From Candidatus Helarchaeota archaeon (GTDB lineage: Archaea; Asgardarchaeota; Lokiarchaeia; Helarchaeales; RDOG01), in NCBI GenBank assembly GCA_019058315.1, contig JAHPZH010000002.1, positions 1,187,910-1,251,909 on the forward strand: a stretch of DNA of 64,000 bases, given 5' to 3'. Under the pieces are notes generated by a model. The model was given only the letters and a program-made list of their open reading frames with translations. It ran no database searches and was not told where the DNA came from. Below, in pieces: positions 39,995-49,629 of the stretch; positions within the stretch are counted from its first letter, which is position 1, and every line of letters starts with the position of its first letter. Both the position numbers and the translations under genes were made by a program.

Positions 39995-41128
39995 CTAATT
40001 TTCATTATTTTTTGGGGTTTGAAAGACTAAACAATAATGATGATGAACATTAGACACATAAACGCTGGGATATCCCCAAATTCCCATAAATTTTTGATCT
40101 TGACACCATATAAATTCTTGGCGAAGTTGTAGAAACTCAGTTAGTTTATATGCAATATCCCAAGCTATTGGTAGCATAATTCCATCCTTAGGGCGAACAT
40201 TTTGAATGATAATCATAATATATCCTTCAGGAACCATTAATTTAACAATTTGCTTAAAAATGCCCGATATTTCATCTAAATATCGATCATATTTTTCAAT
40301 ATTCCCCAAATCTCTTCTATCCTCGCTATATTTCTCATCAAATCCTTGACTAACTCTTTGTTTTAAAGTAGATTTTACACCACCTCTTGATTGTCCCAAT
40401 ATATTCCAATATGGGGGTGAGGTAATTACAAATTTTACCTTGGGATATTTCATCTCTTCCCAAACTCTAAAACATTCTCTACTATCCGAATTAAATATTT
40501 TATATACTCTTTTAACCTTTTTATCTTCTATAAATTTATCTAATGTTTGTGTACTTGAAATTGTCCTTTTTTGAGTGTATTCTGCATACTTTGGATTTAA
40601 TTCAATTCCCCAGCAGTTTCGTTTTAATTCCATACAAGCGACAAGAGTACTTCCAATCCCCATAAATGGATCAAATACCCAATCACCTTTTTTTGTAAAG
40701 AATTCAATAAAGTGCTTTGCAAGATCTGGGGGATAACTTGCTGGATGATCTTTTATTTCATCCGGAATATCTGATGGCTTACCATCTACAACCAACCAAC
40801 TCTTTGTATGTCTCAACCATTCCTTTCCAGTTAGATCATTCAACTTATTCTTTTTATTATAATCTCCCTTTACTTCACAATCAAATTCTATTTGTCTAGT
40901 GACTTTAGCCAATTGACGAAATACTTTAGCAGTATTAATAAAATTCCCATTCTGGTAAAATTCCTTAGCTTTTTGAATTAATTTTTGAACTTCAGGAATA
41001 TTTCTCTTTATAATTTCTGGTGAACCTTTTTTATAATTCGAATTATTATCAAAATTTTGTAAAACTTCGGGATCAATGTTCCAATTGGAAATTTTTTTCG
41101 AAATATCCCTTGATTTTAATTTTGTCAT
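39995..41128 (-). CDS. DNA methyltransferase, SPPY type (N4-cytosine/N6-adenine)
   Basis: FVITSPPYWNILGQSRGG (motif IV), WVFDPFMGIGSTLVACMELKRNCWGIELNPKYAEY (motif I). Confidence 0.88.
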   Translation of the reverse strand: MTKLKSRDISKKISNWNIDPEVLQNFDNNSNYKKGSPEIIKRNIPEVQKLIQKAKEFYQNGNFINTAKVFRQLAKVTRQIEFDCEVKGDYNKKNKLNDLTGKEWLRHTKSWLVVDGKPSDIPDEIKDHPASYPPDLAKHFIEFFTKKGDWVFDPFMGIGSTLVACMELKRNCWGIELNPKYAEYTQKRTISSTQTLDKFIEDKKVKRVYKIFNSDSRECFRVWEEMKYPKVKFVITSPPYWNILGQSRGGVKSTLKQRVSQGFDEKYSEDRRDLGNIEKYDRYLDEISGIFKQIVKLMVPEGYIMIIIQNVRPKDGIMLPIAWDIAYKLTEFLQLRQEFIWCQDQKFMGIWGYPSVYVSNVHHHYCLVFQTPKNNEN

Positions 41129-41245
41129 ATTGAAACGCCCTATAACGGATGAAAATCCATTAAATATACATATTTTTTTGAGAATTTTAATTTAAATATT
41201 TTAAAAATTTAATCAAAACAGAATAAGTTGATAAGGAATATTTAA

Positions 41246-43975
41246 ATGAAAAATGTCGCTATCCCTGAAAAAAATCTAACATCGAAAAAAATGGCATTTT
41301 GGATGGCGCATTTAACCAAAGAAATCAAAGAAAAAGTAATATTTCTTTTCAAAAAGGAAAATGAATCTGACTATCTCCATAAAATTTTCTTTCTATTACA
41401 AAGAAGGTTAATTAAGGACTTGAGCACAGACAAGTTCGCTGATATTTATGCCCAAGCTATAGTTTATGGTTTATTTTCAACTAGAGTGGCGCAAAGATAT
41501 GGTTTTTCAATAGAAAATGTATTTAAGATAATTCCAGAAACTGATCTGATATTAAAAAATCTCTTTCAGGATTTAACCAGAATTGGAGAAAATCAATCTT
41601 TAAGTCCGATTTTGGGTTTGCCTAATATAAAAAACTTGAGTAAATTATTAAATAAACAGAATATTGACGTTGTGATAGAAGAGTTTAGAAAAAATAGAAA
41701 TATAGAAGATCCAATAATTCATTTTTACGAATTATTTCTAAAAGAATACGCCCCTAAACAAAGATTTGGGAAAGGTGTTTTCTACACACCAGAACCAATT
41801 GTATCATTTATTGTTCGATCAGTTGATTACTTACTTAAAACTGAATTAGGTTGCCCAGATGGTTTATCTGATATAAAAATAAAATCCTATCAATTCGAAA
41901 AAAATACTAAAAGAGTTCCTAAGATTAAGATTCTTGATCCTGCAACAGGAACGGGAACATTTTTAAAAGGTGTAATTGAAGAAATTAAAAAAATGTTTGA
42001 TAAAAAGCATAAGGGGTTGAATAAAGAAGTTTTACAAGAAAATTGGAATGAGTATGTCTCTAATAATTTATTAACTCGGATTTTCGGATTTGAACTGATG
42101 CTGATACCATATATGGTAGCTCATCTAAAACTTGGATTAAAATTAAGTGAAACTGGTTATAAATTTAAATCAAATGGAAACCTGAGAATCTATCTAGCAA
42201 ATGCACTAGAAAATAAAAAAGATTATGATGGAGCTTTAAATTGTTCTATAATAATCGGAAATCCACCCTATTCAGGATTTCCTTCTAATAAGGGAAAATG
42301 GATAACAGACCTTGTTAGAGATTATTATTACGTTGATGGGAAACGTTTAGATGAAAAAAATCCAAAATGGCTACTTGATGATTATGTTAAATTTATCCGA
42401 TTTGGGCAATGGTGTATAAATCGAGCAGGATTCGGAATTTTAGCATTTATAACTAATCATGGATATTTAGATAATCCAACTTTTAGAGGAATGAGAGAAA
42501 ATCTAATGAAAGATTTTCCAATAATATATGTTTGTGATTTACATGGTAATAGTATAAAAAAAGAAGTAGGTCCAGATGGTTCAAATGATGAGTGTGTTTT
42601 TGATATAAAACAAGGAGTATGTATTAGTTTTTTTATTAAACCATTAAATAAAGTTAGCCAAAAACATGTTTATCATGTAGATGTATGGGGGTCAAGAGAA
42701 GATAAATTTAATTGGTTAAAAACCCAAAATATTAATAAAATTAAATGGAATAATCTCTCTCCAATAACTCCATTCTATTTATTCGTTCCACAACAGAAAG
42801 ATTTGTGGAAAGAATACCAAACAGGTATTAAGCTAACTGATATCTTTAAGATCTATTCTGCAGGAATTGCAACGGCTAGAGATCACTTTACAATTCAATG
42901 GACTAGAGAGGAACTGCTCGATATATTAAAAGATTTTATAAAATTATCCCACGAAAATGCAAGAAAAAAGTATAATTTAAGAAAAGATGTTAGAGATTGG
43001 AAAGTAAAATTTGCCCAAAAAGACGTTATTAAAACAAATATTGACCCAAATCTTATCGTTCCAATTCTATATAGACCTTTTGATATTAGATATACTTATT
43101 ATACCGGAAGATCCAGAGGCTTTCTTTGTATGCCTCGACCCGAAGTTATGCAAAATATGTTATTAGGGAATAATATTGGTATTTCTGTTTCCCGATCAGT
43201 TCGTGGAGCTCCATGGAGAGATGTTTTCGTATCTACAATTATTACTGAATTTGGCTTGATTGCTACACGTCCAGGCAATACCGCACCTCTTTTTCCATTA
43301 TACATTTATGAAAAGAAGAAGAACAAGATTTTACGTAGCTCTAATCTGACAAATAAAGCGATTTCTATATTTTCGAAAAAACTTGGAATGAAATTTACTT
43401 ATAAGGAAAGAAATAATATAAATAATTCTTTTAATTCTGAAGATATTTTTAATTATATCTATTCAATACTCCACTCCCAGAAATTTAGAAAAAGATATGC
43501 CGAGTTTCTAAAAATTGATTTTCCATATATTCCTATAACAAAAAATATTGAATTTTTTAAGCAGTTAACTAAATTAGGTGCCGATTTAGTAGCTCTTCAT
43601 ACACTAAATTCAAATTCACTCCCTTTAAAAGATATAGTTCATTTCATAGAAGGATCTAATGGAAAGCAAATGGGAAAATTTAATAGAGATTGTTATAAGA
43701 ATGGAAAAATATTCATTGATTTGAATAGAAAAAATGATGGTTCATATTTTAATGGTATTCCAGAAGATGTATGGAATTTCTTTATTGGTTCATATCAAGT
43801 TTGTTATAAATGGTTATATAATAAGAGCGTAAAAGGAAAGAAAAAAGGTAAACTTTTAACAAAAAATGATATTCAATCTTTTAAAAAAATAGTAATTGCA
43901 ATAAAAAATACAATTCAATTAAGGGAAAAAATCGATAAATTAATAGATGAATACGGTGGTTGGCCAATTAAATAA
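41246..43975 (+). CDS. Type ISP/IIG-like DNA methyltransferase with specificity-type C-terminus; no N-terminal nuclease/helicase
   Basis: FGKGVFYTPEPIVSFIVRSVD, ILDPATGTGTFLKGVIEEI (motif I), IIGNPPYSG (motif IV); C-term VWNFFIGSYQVCYKWLYNKS...DIQSFKKIVIAIKNTIQLREKID. Confidence 0.85.
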   Translation: MKNVAIPEKNLTSKKMAFWMAHLTKEIKEKVIFLFKKENESDYLHKIFFLLQRRLIKDLSTDKFADIYAQAIVYGLFSTRVAQRYGFSIENVFKIIPETDLILKNLFQDLTRIGENQSLSPILGLPNIKNLSKLLNKQNIDVVIEEFRKNRNIEDPIIHFYELFLKEYAPKQRFGKGVFYTPEPIVSFIVRSVDYLLKTELGCPDGLSDIKIKSYQFEKNTKRVPKIKILDPATGTGTFLKGVIEEIKKMFDKKHKGLNKEVLQENWNEYVSNNLLTRIFGFELMLIPYMVAHLKLGLKLSETGYKFKSNGNLRIYLANALENKKDYDGALNCSIIIGNPPYSGFPSNKGKWITDLVRDYYYVDGKRLDEKNPKWLLDDYVKFIRFGQWCINRAGFGILAFITNHGYLDNPTFRGMRENLMKDFPIIYVCDLHGNSIKKEVGPDGSNDECVFDIKQGVCISFFIKPLNKVSQKHVYHVDVWGSREDKFNWLKTQNINKIKWNNLSPITPFYLFVPQQKDLWKEYQTGIKLTDIFKIYSAGIATARDHFTIQWTREELLDILKDFIKLSHENARKKYNLRKDVRDWKVKFAQKDVIKTNIDPNLIVPILYRPFDIRYTYYTGRSRGFLCMPRPEVMQNMLLGNNIGISVSRSVRGAPWRDVFVSTIITEFGLIATRPGNTAPLFPLYIYEKKKNKILRSSNLTNKAISIFSKKLGMKFTYKERNNINNSFNSEDIFNYIYSILHSQKFRKRYAEFLKIDFPYIPITKNIEFFKQLTKLGADLVALHTLNSNSLPLKDIVHFIEGSNGKQMGKFNRDCYKNGKIFIDLNRKNDGSYFNGIPEDVWNFFIGSYQVCYKWLYNKSVKGKKKGKLLTKNDIQSFKKIVIAIKNTIQLREKIDKLIDEYGGWPIK

Positions 43976-44001
43976 AAAAGTAGAATTTCAGTGACTTAAA
44001 A

Positions 44002-45063
44002 TTGGATGTAAATAAAATAATCCATTATGATTCAAGAAAATTAGAGGAAATAATTGATCAAAAATCAATTGATTTCATTATGTTTTCCCCACCTTATTGG
44101 AATATAAGAAACTATGGTTATGAAGGTCAGATAGGATATAAACAGAGCTATAATGAATTTTTAGAAAGCATGAAACAAGTAGTAAAAAAATGTTATGATG
44201 TATTAAAAGATGGAAGATTCATGGCAATAATTACTGGAACGGTAGTATCTAACCAAGGAATGAAATTCTTGGCTGGAGATTTCATTAATTTATGCAAAAA
44301 TGTTGGTCTTATATTTCGCAAAGACATAATTTGGAATAAACCAAGAGGAACTACAAAATGGCAAAGAGGTGCAACATTATTTACGCAAAATCCATATCCT
44401 CTGAAATTTAACACTAATATAAGTCATGAATATATCCTAATATTTTCTAAGGGCGAGATTGAAATATTGGATTATAAAAAATTGGCAGTTATGCCATTTA
44501 CAAGGGATTTTGTCCGAGCTGTAAGTTATAGTGTATGGGATATTAAGCCAGTAAATTCACCAATAAAGGATGAGGGTCATGTTGCTCCTTATCCTGATGA
44601 ATTATGTGAGATCTTGATAGAATTATTCAGTATGCCTGAAGAAATTGTTTTGGATCCATTTTGTGGTTCTGGAACGACTTGTAAAGTAGCCAAAAAAATG
44701 GGACGTTTATTTATTGGGATTGATAAGTCTAAAAAATACTGTGAAATTGCGAGAAAAAATGTTGATAATGTAGAATTTAACTCATATAAATCTCCCAATA
44801 TAGCAAATGAAAATTATTTAGATATGTATTACAATACTCAACAATTAGAGGGAGAAATAATAAGCATTTTAGAAAAAAATTCACTCACAAAAGATGAATT
44901 ATTTAAAAATCTTCAAAGATATTGCACTTTTAATAAATTAAAGAATACATTAGCAAGATTAAATAAGAAAAATATTATCGAGTATAATCGCAAAAATAAA
45001 AAATGGGTGTTAATAGAGACTAGTAGTGAAAATAAAAAGAAGAATCTAGGGGATTATTTTTAG
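44002..45063 (+). CDS. DNA methyltransferase, SPPY type, with C-terminal winged-helix-like extension
   Basis: IMFSPPYWNIRNYGYEGQIG (motif IV), IVLDPFCGSGTTCKVAKKMGRLFIGIDKSKKYCEIA (motif I); C-term EGEIISILEKNSLTKDELFKNLQRYCTFNKLKNTLARLNKKNIIEYNRK. Confidence 0.88.
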   Translation: MDVNKIIHYDSRKLEEIIDQKSIDFIMFSPPYWNIRNYGYEGQIGYKQSYNEFLESMKQVVKKCYDVLKDGRFMAIITGTVVSNQGMKFLAGDFINLCKNVGLIFRKDIIWNKPRGTTKWQRGATLFTQNPYPLKFNTNISHEYILIFSKGEIEILDYKKLAVMPFTRDFVRAVSYSVWDIKPVNSPIKDEGHVAPYPDELCEILIELFSMPEEIVLDPFCGSGTTCKVAKKMGRLFIGIDKSKKYCEIARKNVDNVEFNSYKSPNIANENYLDMYYNTQQLEGEIISILEKNSLTKDELFKNLQRYCTFNKLKNTLARLNKKNIIEYNRKNKKWVLIETSSENKKKNLGDYF

Positions 45064-45148
45064 TTAAATGATATAAAAAACCTTTTTTCTATAAGATTAA
45101 GGTTTAATTAAATTGGATTTTATACTTATAAAGCATTTTTATTTATAA

Positions 45149-45162
45149 ACCTTTTAAAAGGT
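45149..45162. repeat. Perfect 14-bp palindrome ACCTTTTAAAAGGT
   Basis: Read directly, in the intergenic region after the methyltransferase cluster. Confidence 0.6.
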
Positions 45163-45332
45163 ATAAAAATATGTTGAACTCCTTTTGTTTTTAAAGTGAT
45201 TTCATATTTAAAGCCGACAAAAATAATATAAATGAGTTGTGCTGTTATAATAAAGTGTAGGGTATAATTTTTTGGATTTTATCAAAGAATTAAAATTAAA
45301 AAATTAACACCCAAAATTGGAAGTCGCAAGAA

Positions 45333-45671
45333 ATGAAAATTATGAATGTTTCAAATCCGCGACAGAGGAGCACTTCTGTGGTTGAATCTGATGAGATTAC
45401 TGTTGCTCCAGTTTTTAATATTGATGAAGCAAAAAGATTTGTTTCTTTCATTCAGAATTTTAAGAAAGAAAATGATTTAACTCAACTTTACATACGTATT
45501 CCTGGTAGTTGGCGAAGCGATGATGCAAGCCGGAAAATATTATTTGAGTATTTAAAAGAATCTCATGATTATGTGATAATTGAGACTTCTCCGGTCTTAA
45601 GAGCGTACTTTAAAACGGAATTAACAATTCGAGACGGTGATCCTAAAAAAATTCTAAAAGAGAGAAAATAA
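45333..45671 (+). CDS. Small protein of unknown function
   Basis: 112 aa ORF with coding-like composition; no family recognised. Confidence 0.45.
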   Translation: MKIMNVSNPRQRSTSVVESDEITVAPVFNIDEAKRFVSFIQNFKKENDLTQLYIRIPGSWRSDDASRKILFEYLKESHDYVIIETSPVLRAYFKTELTIRDGDPKKILKERK

Positions 45672-45693
45672 TATAGGGTTACAATAAAATTTT

Positions 45694-47151
45694 TTAGAGT
45701 TTTTCAACAGTAGGTTTAGGAATAATTTTAAATCCATGAGCTGGAGCGTCATCTAATTTTTCTGGTAGAGTTATTGCTAAATCTTCCCCTATTTGTTTCC
45801 AGCTTAGTTTTTTAGTATTACTGAGTAAATAAATTTGTGCATTTTTTTCTATATGAAGTGATTTTATTAGGATTTTCTCGGTTTTTGGAGTATCTAAAAT
45901 GATTACATAAAGTATATTCTCCTTCTGTGTGAATCGGATATCAAGACCATCATCAGTTTTACCTTCCGCTCTTATCCATGGTCTTGTTTCAAATATTGCC
46001 TCACCATTAGTTTCAAGCCACTTCCCTAATCCTAAGAGCCGCTCAACTTGCATTTCTGCAATAGTACCGTCTGCCATAGGTCCAACATTCAATAATAGAT
46101 TTCCATTTTTACTAACAATATCTACAAACATTCTAACAAGTTCAACAACTGTTATATGCTCTTTTTCTCCCTCTTCTCGGTTAAATCCGAAGGAATATCC
46201 TATCCCACGACAAGATTCAAACTTATCTTTTTTAATTTTATGATATGTCGCATATTCAGGAGTTCTATAATCATAATGAGGTGGTTTAAGAACATCTGCA
46301 CCAGCACCATCAGACACTTCTTTAGCCGCTTGTGTAAATCTATCTAAGTTGTCTCTAATAAGTTCTCTCATTTTTTTAGTAATTTGAAACCAACGGTCAT
46401 TGACTACACCATCAGGTATTTTGTTATAAAAATATGCAATTACTTCATAAGGATTTGCATCTGGTGGATAGCTGATATCGTTCCATATAATTGAAGGTTC
46501 ATATAAATCAATTAATTCTAGAAAATGGTTTTTAATATATTCATTATATTCTGGATCAAGTGGTCCATTAGTCACAAAACTTAAAAAATCTTGGATTGGT
46601 TCTTCATTAAAGGTCCAATCTAACCCTCCTGAATAATAAAAACCCATGCGCATTCCTCTTTCTTTAACTGCTTTAGTAAGCTCCCCAACAATATTTCTCT
46701 TGGCAAAATGATTCTTTCTTTTTGGATTTGGATATTTACTTGGCCAAAGAAGAAATCCATCATGATGTTTGGTGCCAAGAACAACGTAGCGGGCTCCAAT
46801 TTTTTTGAATAAATCTGCCATTTTATTTGGATCCCATTTTTTTATGGCTTGATTAAATTCAGGTATAAAGTCAAAATAAGTAAAATCCTTGCCATATACT
46901 TTATTATGATGTTTTTGGGTTGGGCTATCCTTAATTTTCAATGTGTTAAAATACCACTCAGCATATGGATTATTTTTAAAATGATATGCCTGATCTTTCT
47001 TCATTGTTTCGCTTATACTCCCTTGCGAAGTAGGAGCAAAAGCTGGAACCGAATATATCCCCCAATGAATGAATATCCCCAGTTTGGCATCATGGAACCA
47101 AGCAGGAACTTTATGTTTACGGACGGATTTTAAATTAGGTTCATATTTCAT
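45694..47151 (-). CDS. Alpha-L-fucosidase, GH29 family
   Basis: VPAWFHDAKLGIFIHWGIYSVPAFAP, GARYVVLGTKHHDGFLLWPSKYP, GFYYSGGLDW, NGNLLLNVGPMADGTI. Confidence 0.92.
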   Translation of the reverse strand: MKYEPNLKSVRKHKVPAWFHDAKLGIFIHWGIYSVPAFAPTSQGSISETMKKDQAYHFKNNPYAEWYFNTLKIKDSPTQKHHNKVYGKDFTYFDFIPEFNQAIKKWDPNKMADLFKKIGARYVVLGTKHHDGFLLWPSKYPNPKRKNHFAKRNIVGELTKAVKERGMRMGFYYSGGLDWTFNEEPIQDFLSFVTNGPLDPEYNEYIKNHFLELIDLYEPSIIWNDISYPPDANPYEVIAYFYNKIPDGVVNDRWFQITKKMRELIRDNLDRFTQAAKEVSDGAGADVLKPPHYDYRTPEYATYHKIKKDKFESCRGIGYSFGFNREEGEKEHITVVELVRMFVDIVSKNGNLLLNVGPMADGTIAEMQVERLLGLGKWLETNGEAIFETRPWIRAEGKTDDGLDIRFTQKENILYVIILDTPKTEKILIKSLHIEKNAQIYLLSNTKKLSWKQIGEDLAITLPEKLDDAPAHGFKIIPKPTVEKL

Positions 47152-47260
47152 TTTTAGGTCACCATATTCAACAATTAAAAATTTTAATTATCTAATAATA
47201 TTTACTTTTTTTAAATGAATAAAAAAAATCAAAAAATAATAAAAATTGGAGTAAATTAAT

Positions 47261-48280
47261 ATGCCAATTCCAAAAGCTTTGAAGCGTTATGCTGCCCAAA
47301 TTGGGTTTCCAAATTCGGAAACTATGGCTCGTATTTTTGAGATTCTTTTTGATGAAGAAGATGATTTAAAGATTGTCAAAGCATTATCCCGACCACGAAC
47401 AATGGAAAAATTAATCGAAAAATCTGGTTTGCCAGAGAAAAGAGTTAAGGAGTTAGTAGATAAATTAATGTCTCGTGGTGCTATCAGCCAACCTATGAAG
47501 GATCCTAACTTATATCGACTATATCCTGCCATGATTGAGCTTAGGGATGGTTCTTGTTTGAATCCAGATGCGCCTCAGGAACTTTTCGAACTCTGGGAAA
47601 AAATTGTTTATAAAGAACTTCCTCCACTTATATCCATGTTAGATAATCTTAAAATTCCGCCTATAGTGCGAGTAATCCCTATAGAAAGATCGGTAGAAGT
47701 GCAGAACTCTGTTTTAGATCCCGATTCAGCAAGAAAAATCTTCCGAGACGCGGAAATTGTCTCGGTTATGCCTTGTGTATGCCGTAAGGTAGCTCGTAAA
47801 AATAATCGAGGTCAAGACTGTCCTGCACCTGAAGATGCTGTCTGCATGCAAATAAACGGTTTTGCTAAAGCTGCCTTAAAAAGTGGGGTTGCTGAGCAGA
47901 TTAGTAATGAAGAAGCATTACGACGTATCAGTCTAGCAGAAGAAGCGGGCTTGGTTCATATGGTACGAAATAATATTAAGGAAGATATGTTTATGTGTAA
48001 TTGTTGTTCTTGTTGCTGCACAGGTCTATATATATCAAATCAAGTGGGATATCTTGAAGGTATAGCTCCTTCTCGTTTTAGAGTAAAGCTCAATGAAGAA
48101 GCTTGCGTGGGCTGTGGAACTTGTGAAACGAGATGCCAATTCCATGCAATCAGTGTAGATAATGTAGCTTCCATAAATCTTGAAAAATGCTATGGATGCG
48201 GAAACTGTGTCATTACTTGTCCCGAAGAAGCACTTGTCTTAGAGGAAATACGTCCTTTAGAGCATATCCGAGTGACATAA
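47261..48280 (+). CDS. 4Fe-4S ferredoxin-type protein with N-terminal winged-helix-like region
   Basis: CVGCGTCETRCQFHAI, CYGCGNCVITCPEEAL; extra Cys-rich MPCVCRKVA and CNCCSCCC; N-term KALSRPRTMEKLIEKSGLPEKRVKELVDKLMSRGAI. Confidence 0.75.
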   Translation: MPIPKALKRYAAQIGFPNSETMARIFEILFDEEDDLKIVKALSRPRTMEKLIEKSGLPEKRVKELVDKLMSRGAISQPMKDPNLYRLYPAMIELRDGSCLNPDAPQELFELWEKIVYKELPPLISMLDNLKIPPIVRVIPIERSVEVQNSVLDPDSARKIFRDAEIVSVMPCVCRKVARKNNRGQDCPAPEDAVCMQINGFAKAALKSGVAEQISNEEALRRISLAEEAGLVHMVRNNIKEDMFMCNCCSCCCTGLYISNQVGYLEGIAPSRFRVKLNEEACVGCGTCETRCQFHAISVDNVASINLEKCYGCGNCVITCPEEALVLEEIRPLEHIRVT

Positions 48281-48282
48281 TA

Positions 48283-49425
48283 TTAGGATTTTTCAGGTTG
48301 AGGATCATTTATACGACCCATGAATAATATGCCACCATTTTGTTTATCTAAGATGAAAAATAGAAAAGGATGATCAGCTTTAAATGTGGGAGAAGGAGGA
48401 GGAAGCCCTCCTGTAGGAGCCATTACTATTGCCGTAATAGCAGCTGCTTCAGTCCCTTCTTCATCTACTTTAATATAAGCTTTATGAATGATAAGATCGA
48501 TATAAAAGTCCTTTTTACCAGTCATACCAGAAAAGTCTGCACCTTCCTTTAAAAAAGCCTCCCTCATACCTAAATTATTTAAATTACGATTCAATTTATA
48601 TTCTGTCTCAAATTCAAATTTTGGCACATAGACTAATACTGACTGCAATTTAGACTCCTTTAACATGTTATCTAATTGATCAATGGTGAGTTGTTTTTCA
48701 AAAAATTCGAGATCCCTATTTGTTTTAGGTAATAAGATGACCATTGAAAATCTTGTGTTTTTATATTTCATTTCAAGCAGCTGAAAATTAGATCCTTCCA
48801 AATAGTTGAATCCCTTATGTTCAAACATCATTGGGACATCTTTTTTCCTTCCATCTTTCAAGGTGAATGGAAGATCTTTCGTATTATTTTTTTTAAAGGG
48901 TATAAGCCAAAGACCCTTGAAATAAATTACGTTAATAAGGACCAACTTGGTATTCGGATCTAATGAATCTGCAACTTTATCTATTTTTCCTTTAGTTTGT
49001 TCCTGTACCCAAGCATTAATTTGCTGAATGGCACTACCAACTAGAAAATTAACTTCAAATATATTTTCTCCATAATTGTCCTTTATAGTATTCAAGTAAT
49101 CATCTAGGAGTTTTAATCCAATTGCTACCCAGATAGAATTAGCGATATGTAATTCCAGCCCATCTCCTTTATCTTGAAGCTTCAAACTATTTAGATAAAC
49201 CTTATAAATAGGATGTAGTAAATCATTTTTTAATGATAATTTAAAAACATTCTTAATTTCGTCTGCAGTTTTTTCTGCTGCCCCAGCATATGCCATAGTT
49301 ACACAAGCGTGAATACTAAAGGGGCTAAAGAACAAATTTTCATCTATCATTCTCAATTCGTGTAATAGATCGAGAGCAAAGGTATTAATACCATTCACAA
49401 TATCTTTAATTTCGTTTTTACTCAT
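48283..49425 (-). CDS. Serpin, no obvious signal peptide
   Basis: NTFALDLLHELRMIDENLFFSPFSIHACVTMAYAGAAEKTADEI; YIKVDEEGTEAAAITAIVMAPTG (RCL hinge), ADHPFLFFILDKQNGGILFMGRINDP. Confidence 0.95.
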   Translation of the reverse strand: MSKNEIKDIVNGINTFALDLLHELRMIDENLFFSPFSIHACVTMAYAGAAEKTADEIKNVFKLSLKNDLLHPIYKVYLNSLKLQDKGDGLELHIANSIWVAIGLKLLDDYLNTIKDNYGENIFEVNFLVGSAIQQINAWVQEQTKGKIDKVADSLDPNTKLVLINVIYFKGLWLIPFKKNNTKDLPFTLKDGRKKDVPMMFEHKGFNYLEGSNFQLLEMKYKNTRFSMVILLPKTNRDLEFFEKQLTIDQLDNMLKESKLQSVLVYVPKFEFETEYKLNRNLNNLGMREAFLKEGADFSGMTGKKDFYIDLIIHKAYIKVDEEGTEAAAITAIVMAPTGGLPPPSPTFKADHPFLFFILDKQNGGILFMGRINDPQPEKS

Positions 49426-49629
49426 TAAACTTCACTTAGAATTATTTATCACTATCAAATGTTATATGAATTAGTTTAAAATTGATTGAAGATTTTTTAT
49501 TTAAATATTTACTCTCAAATAATGTAATTTAATAATTTTATGAATAAATTGAAATTATACAAAGATTTATTTCACTAATTATATTTTTAAACTATAAGAA
49601 CAATTTGAATCCAAACAGAAGAGATTTTA

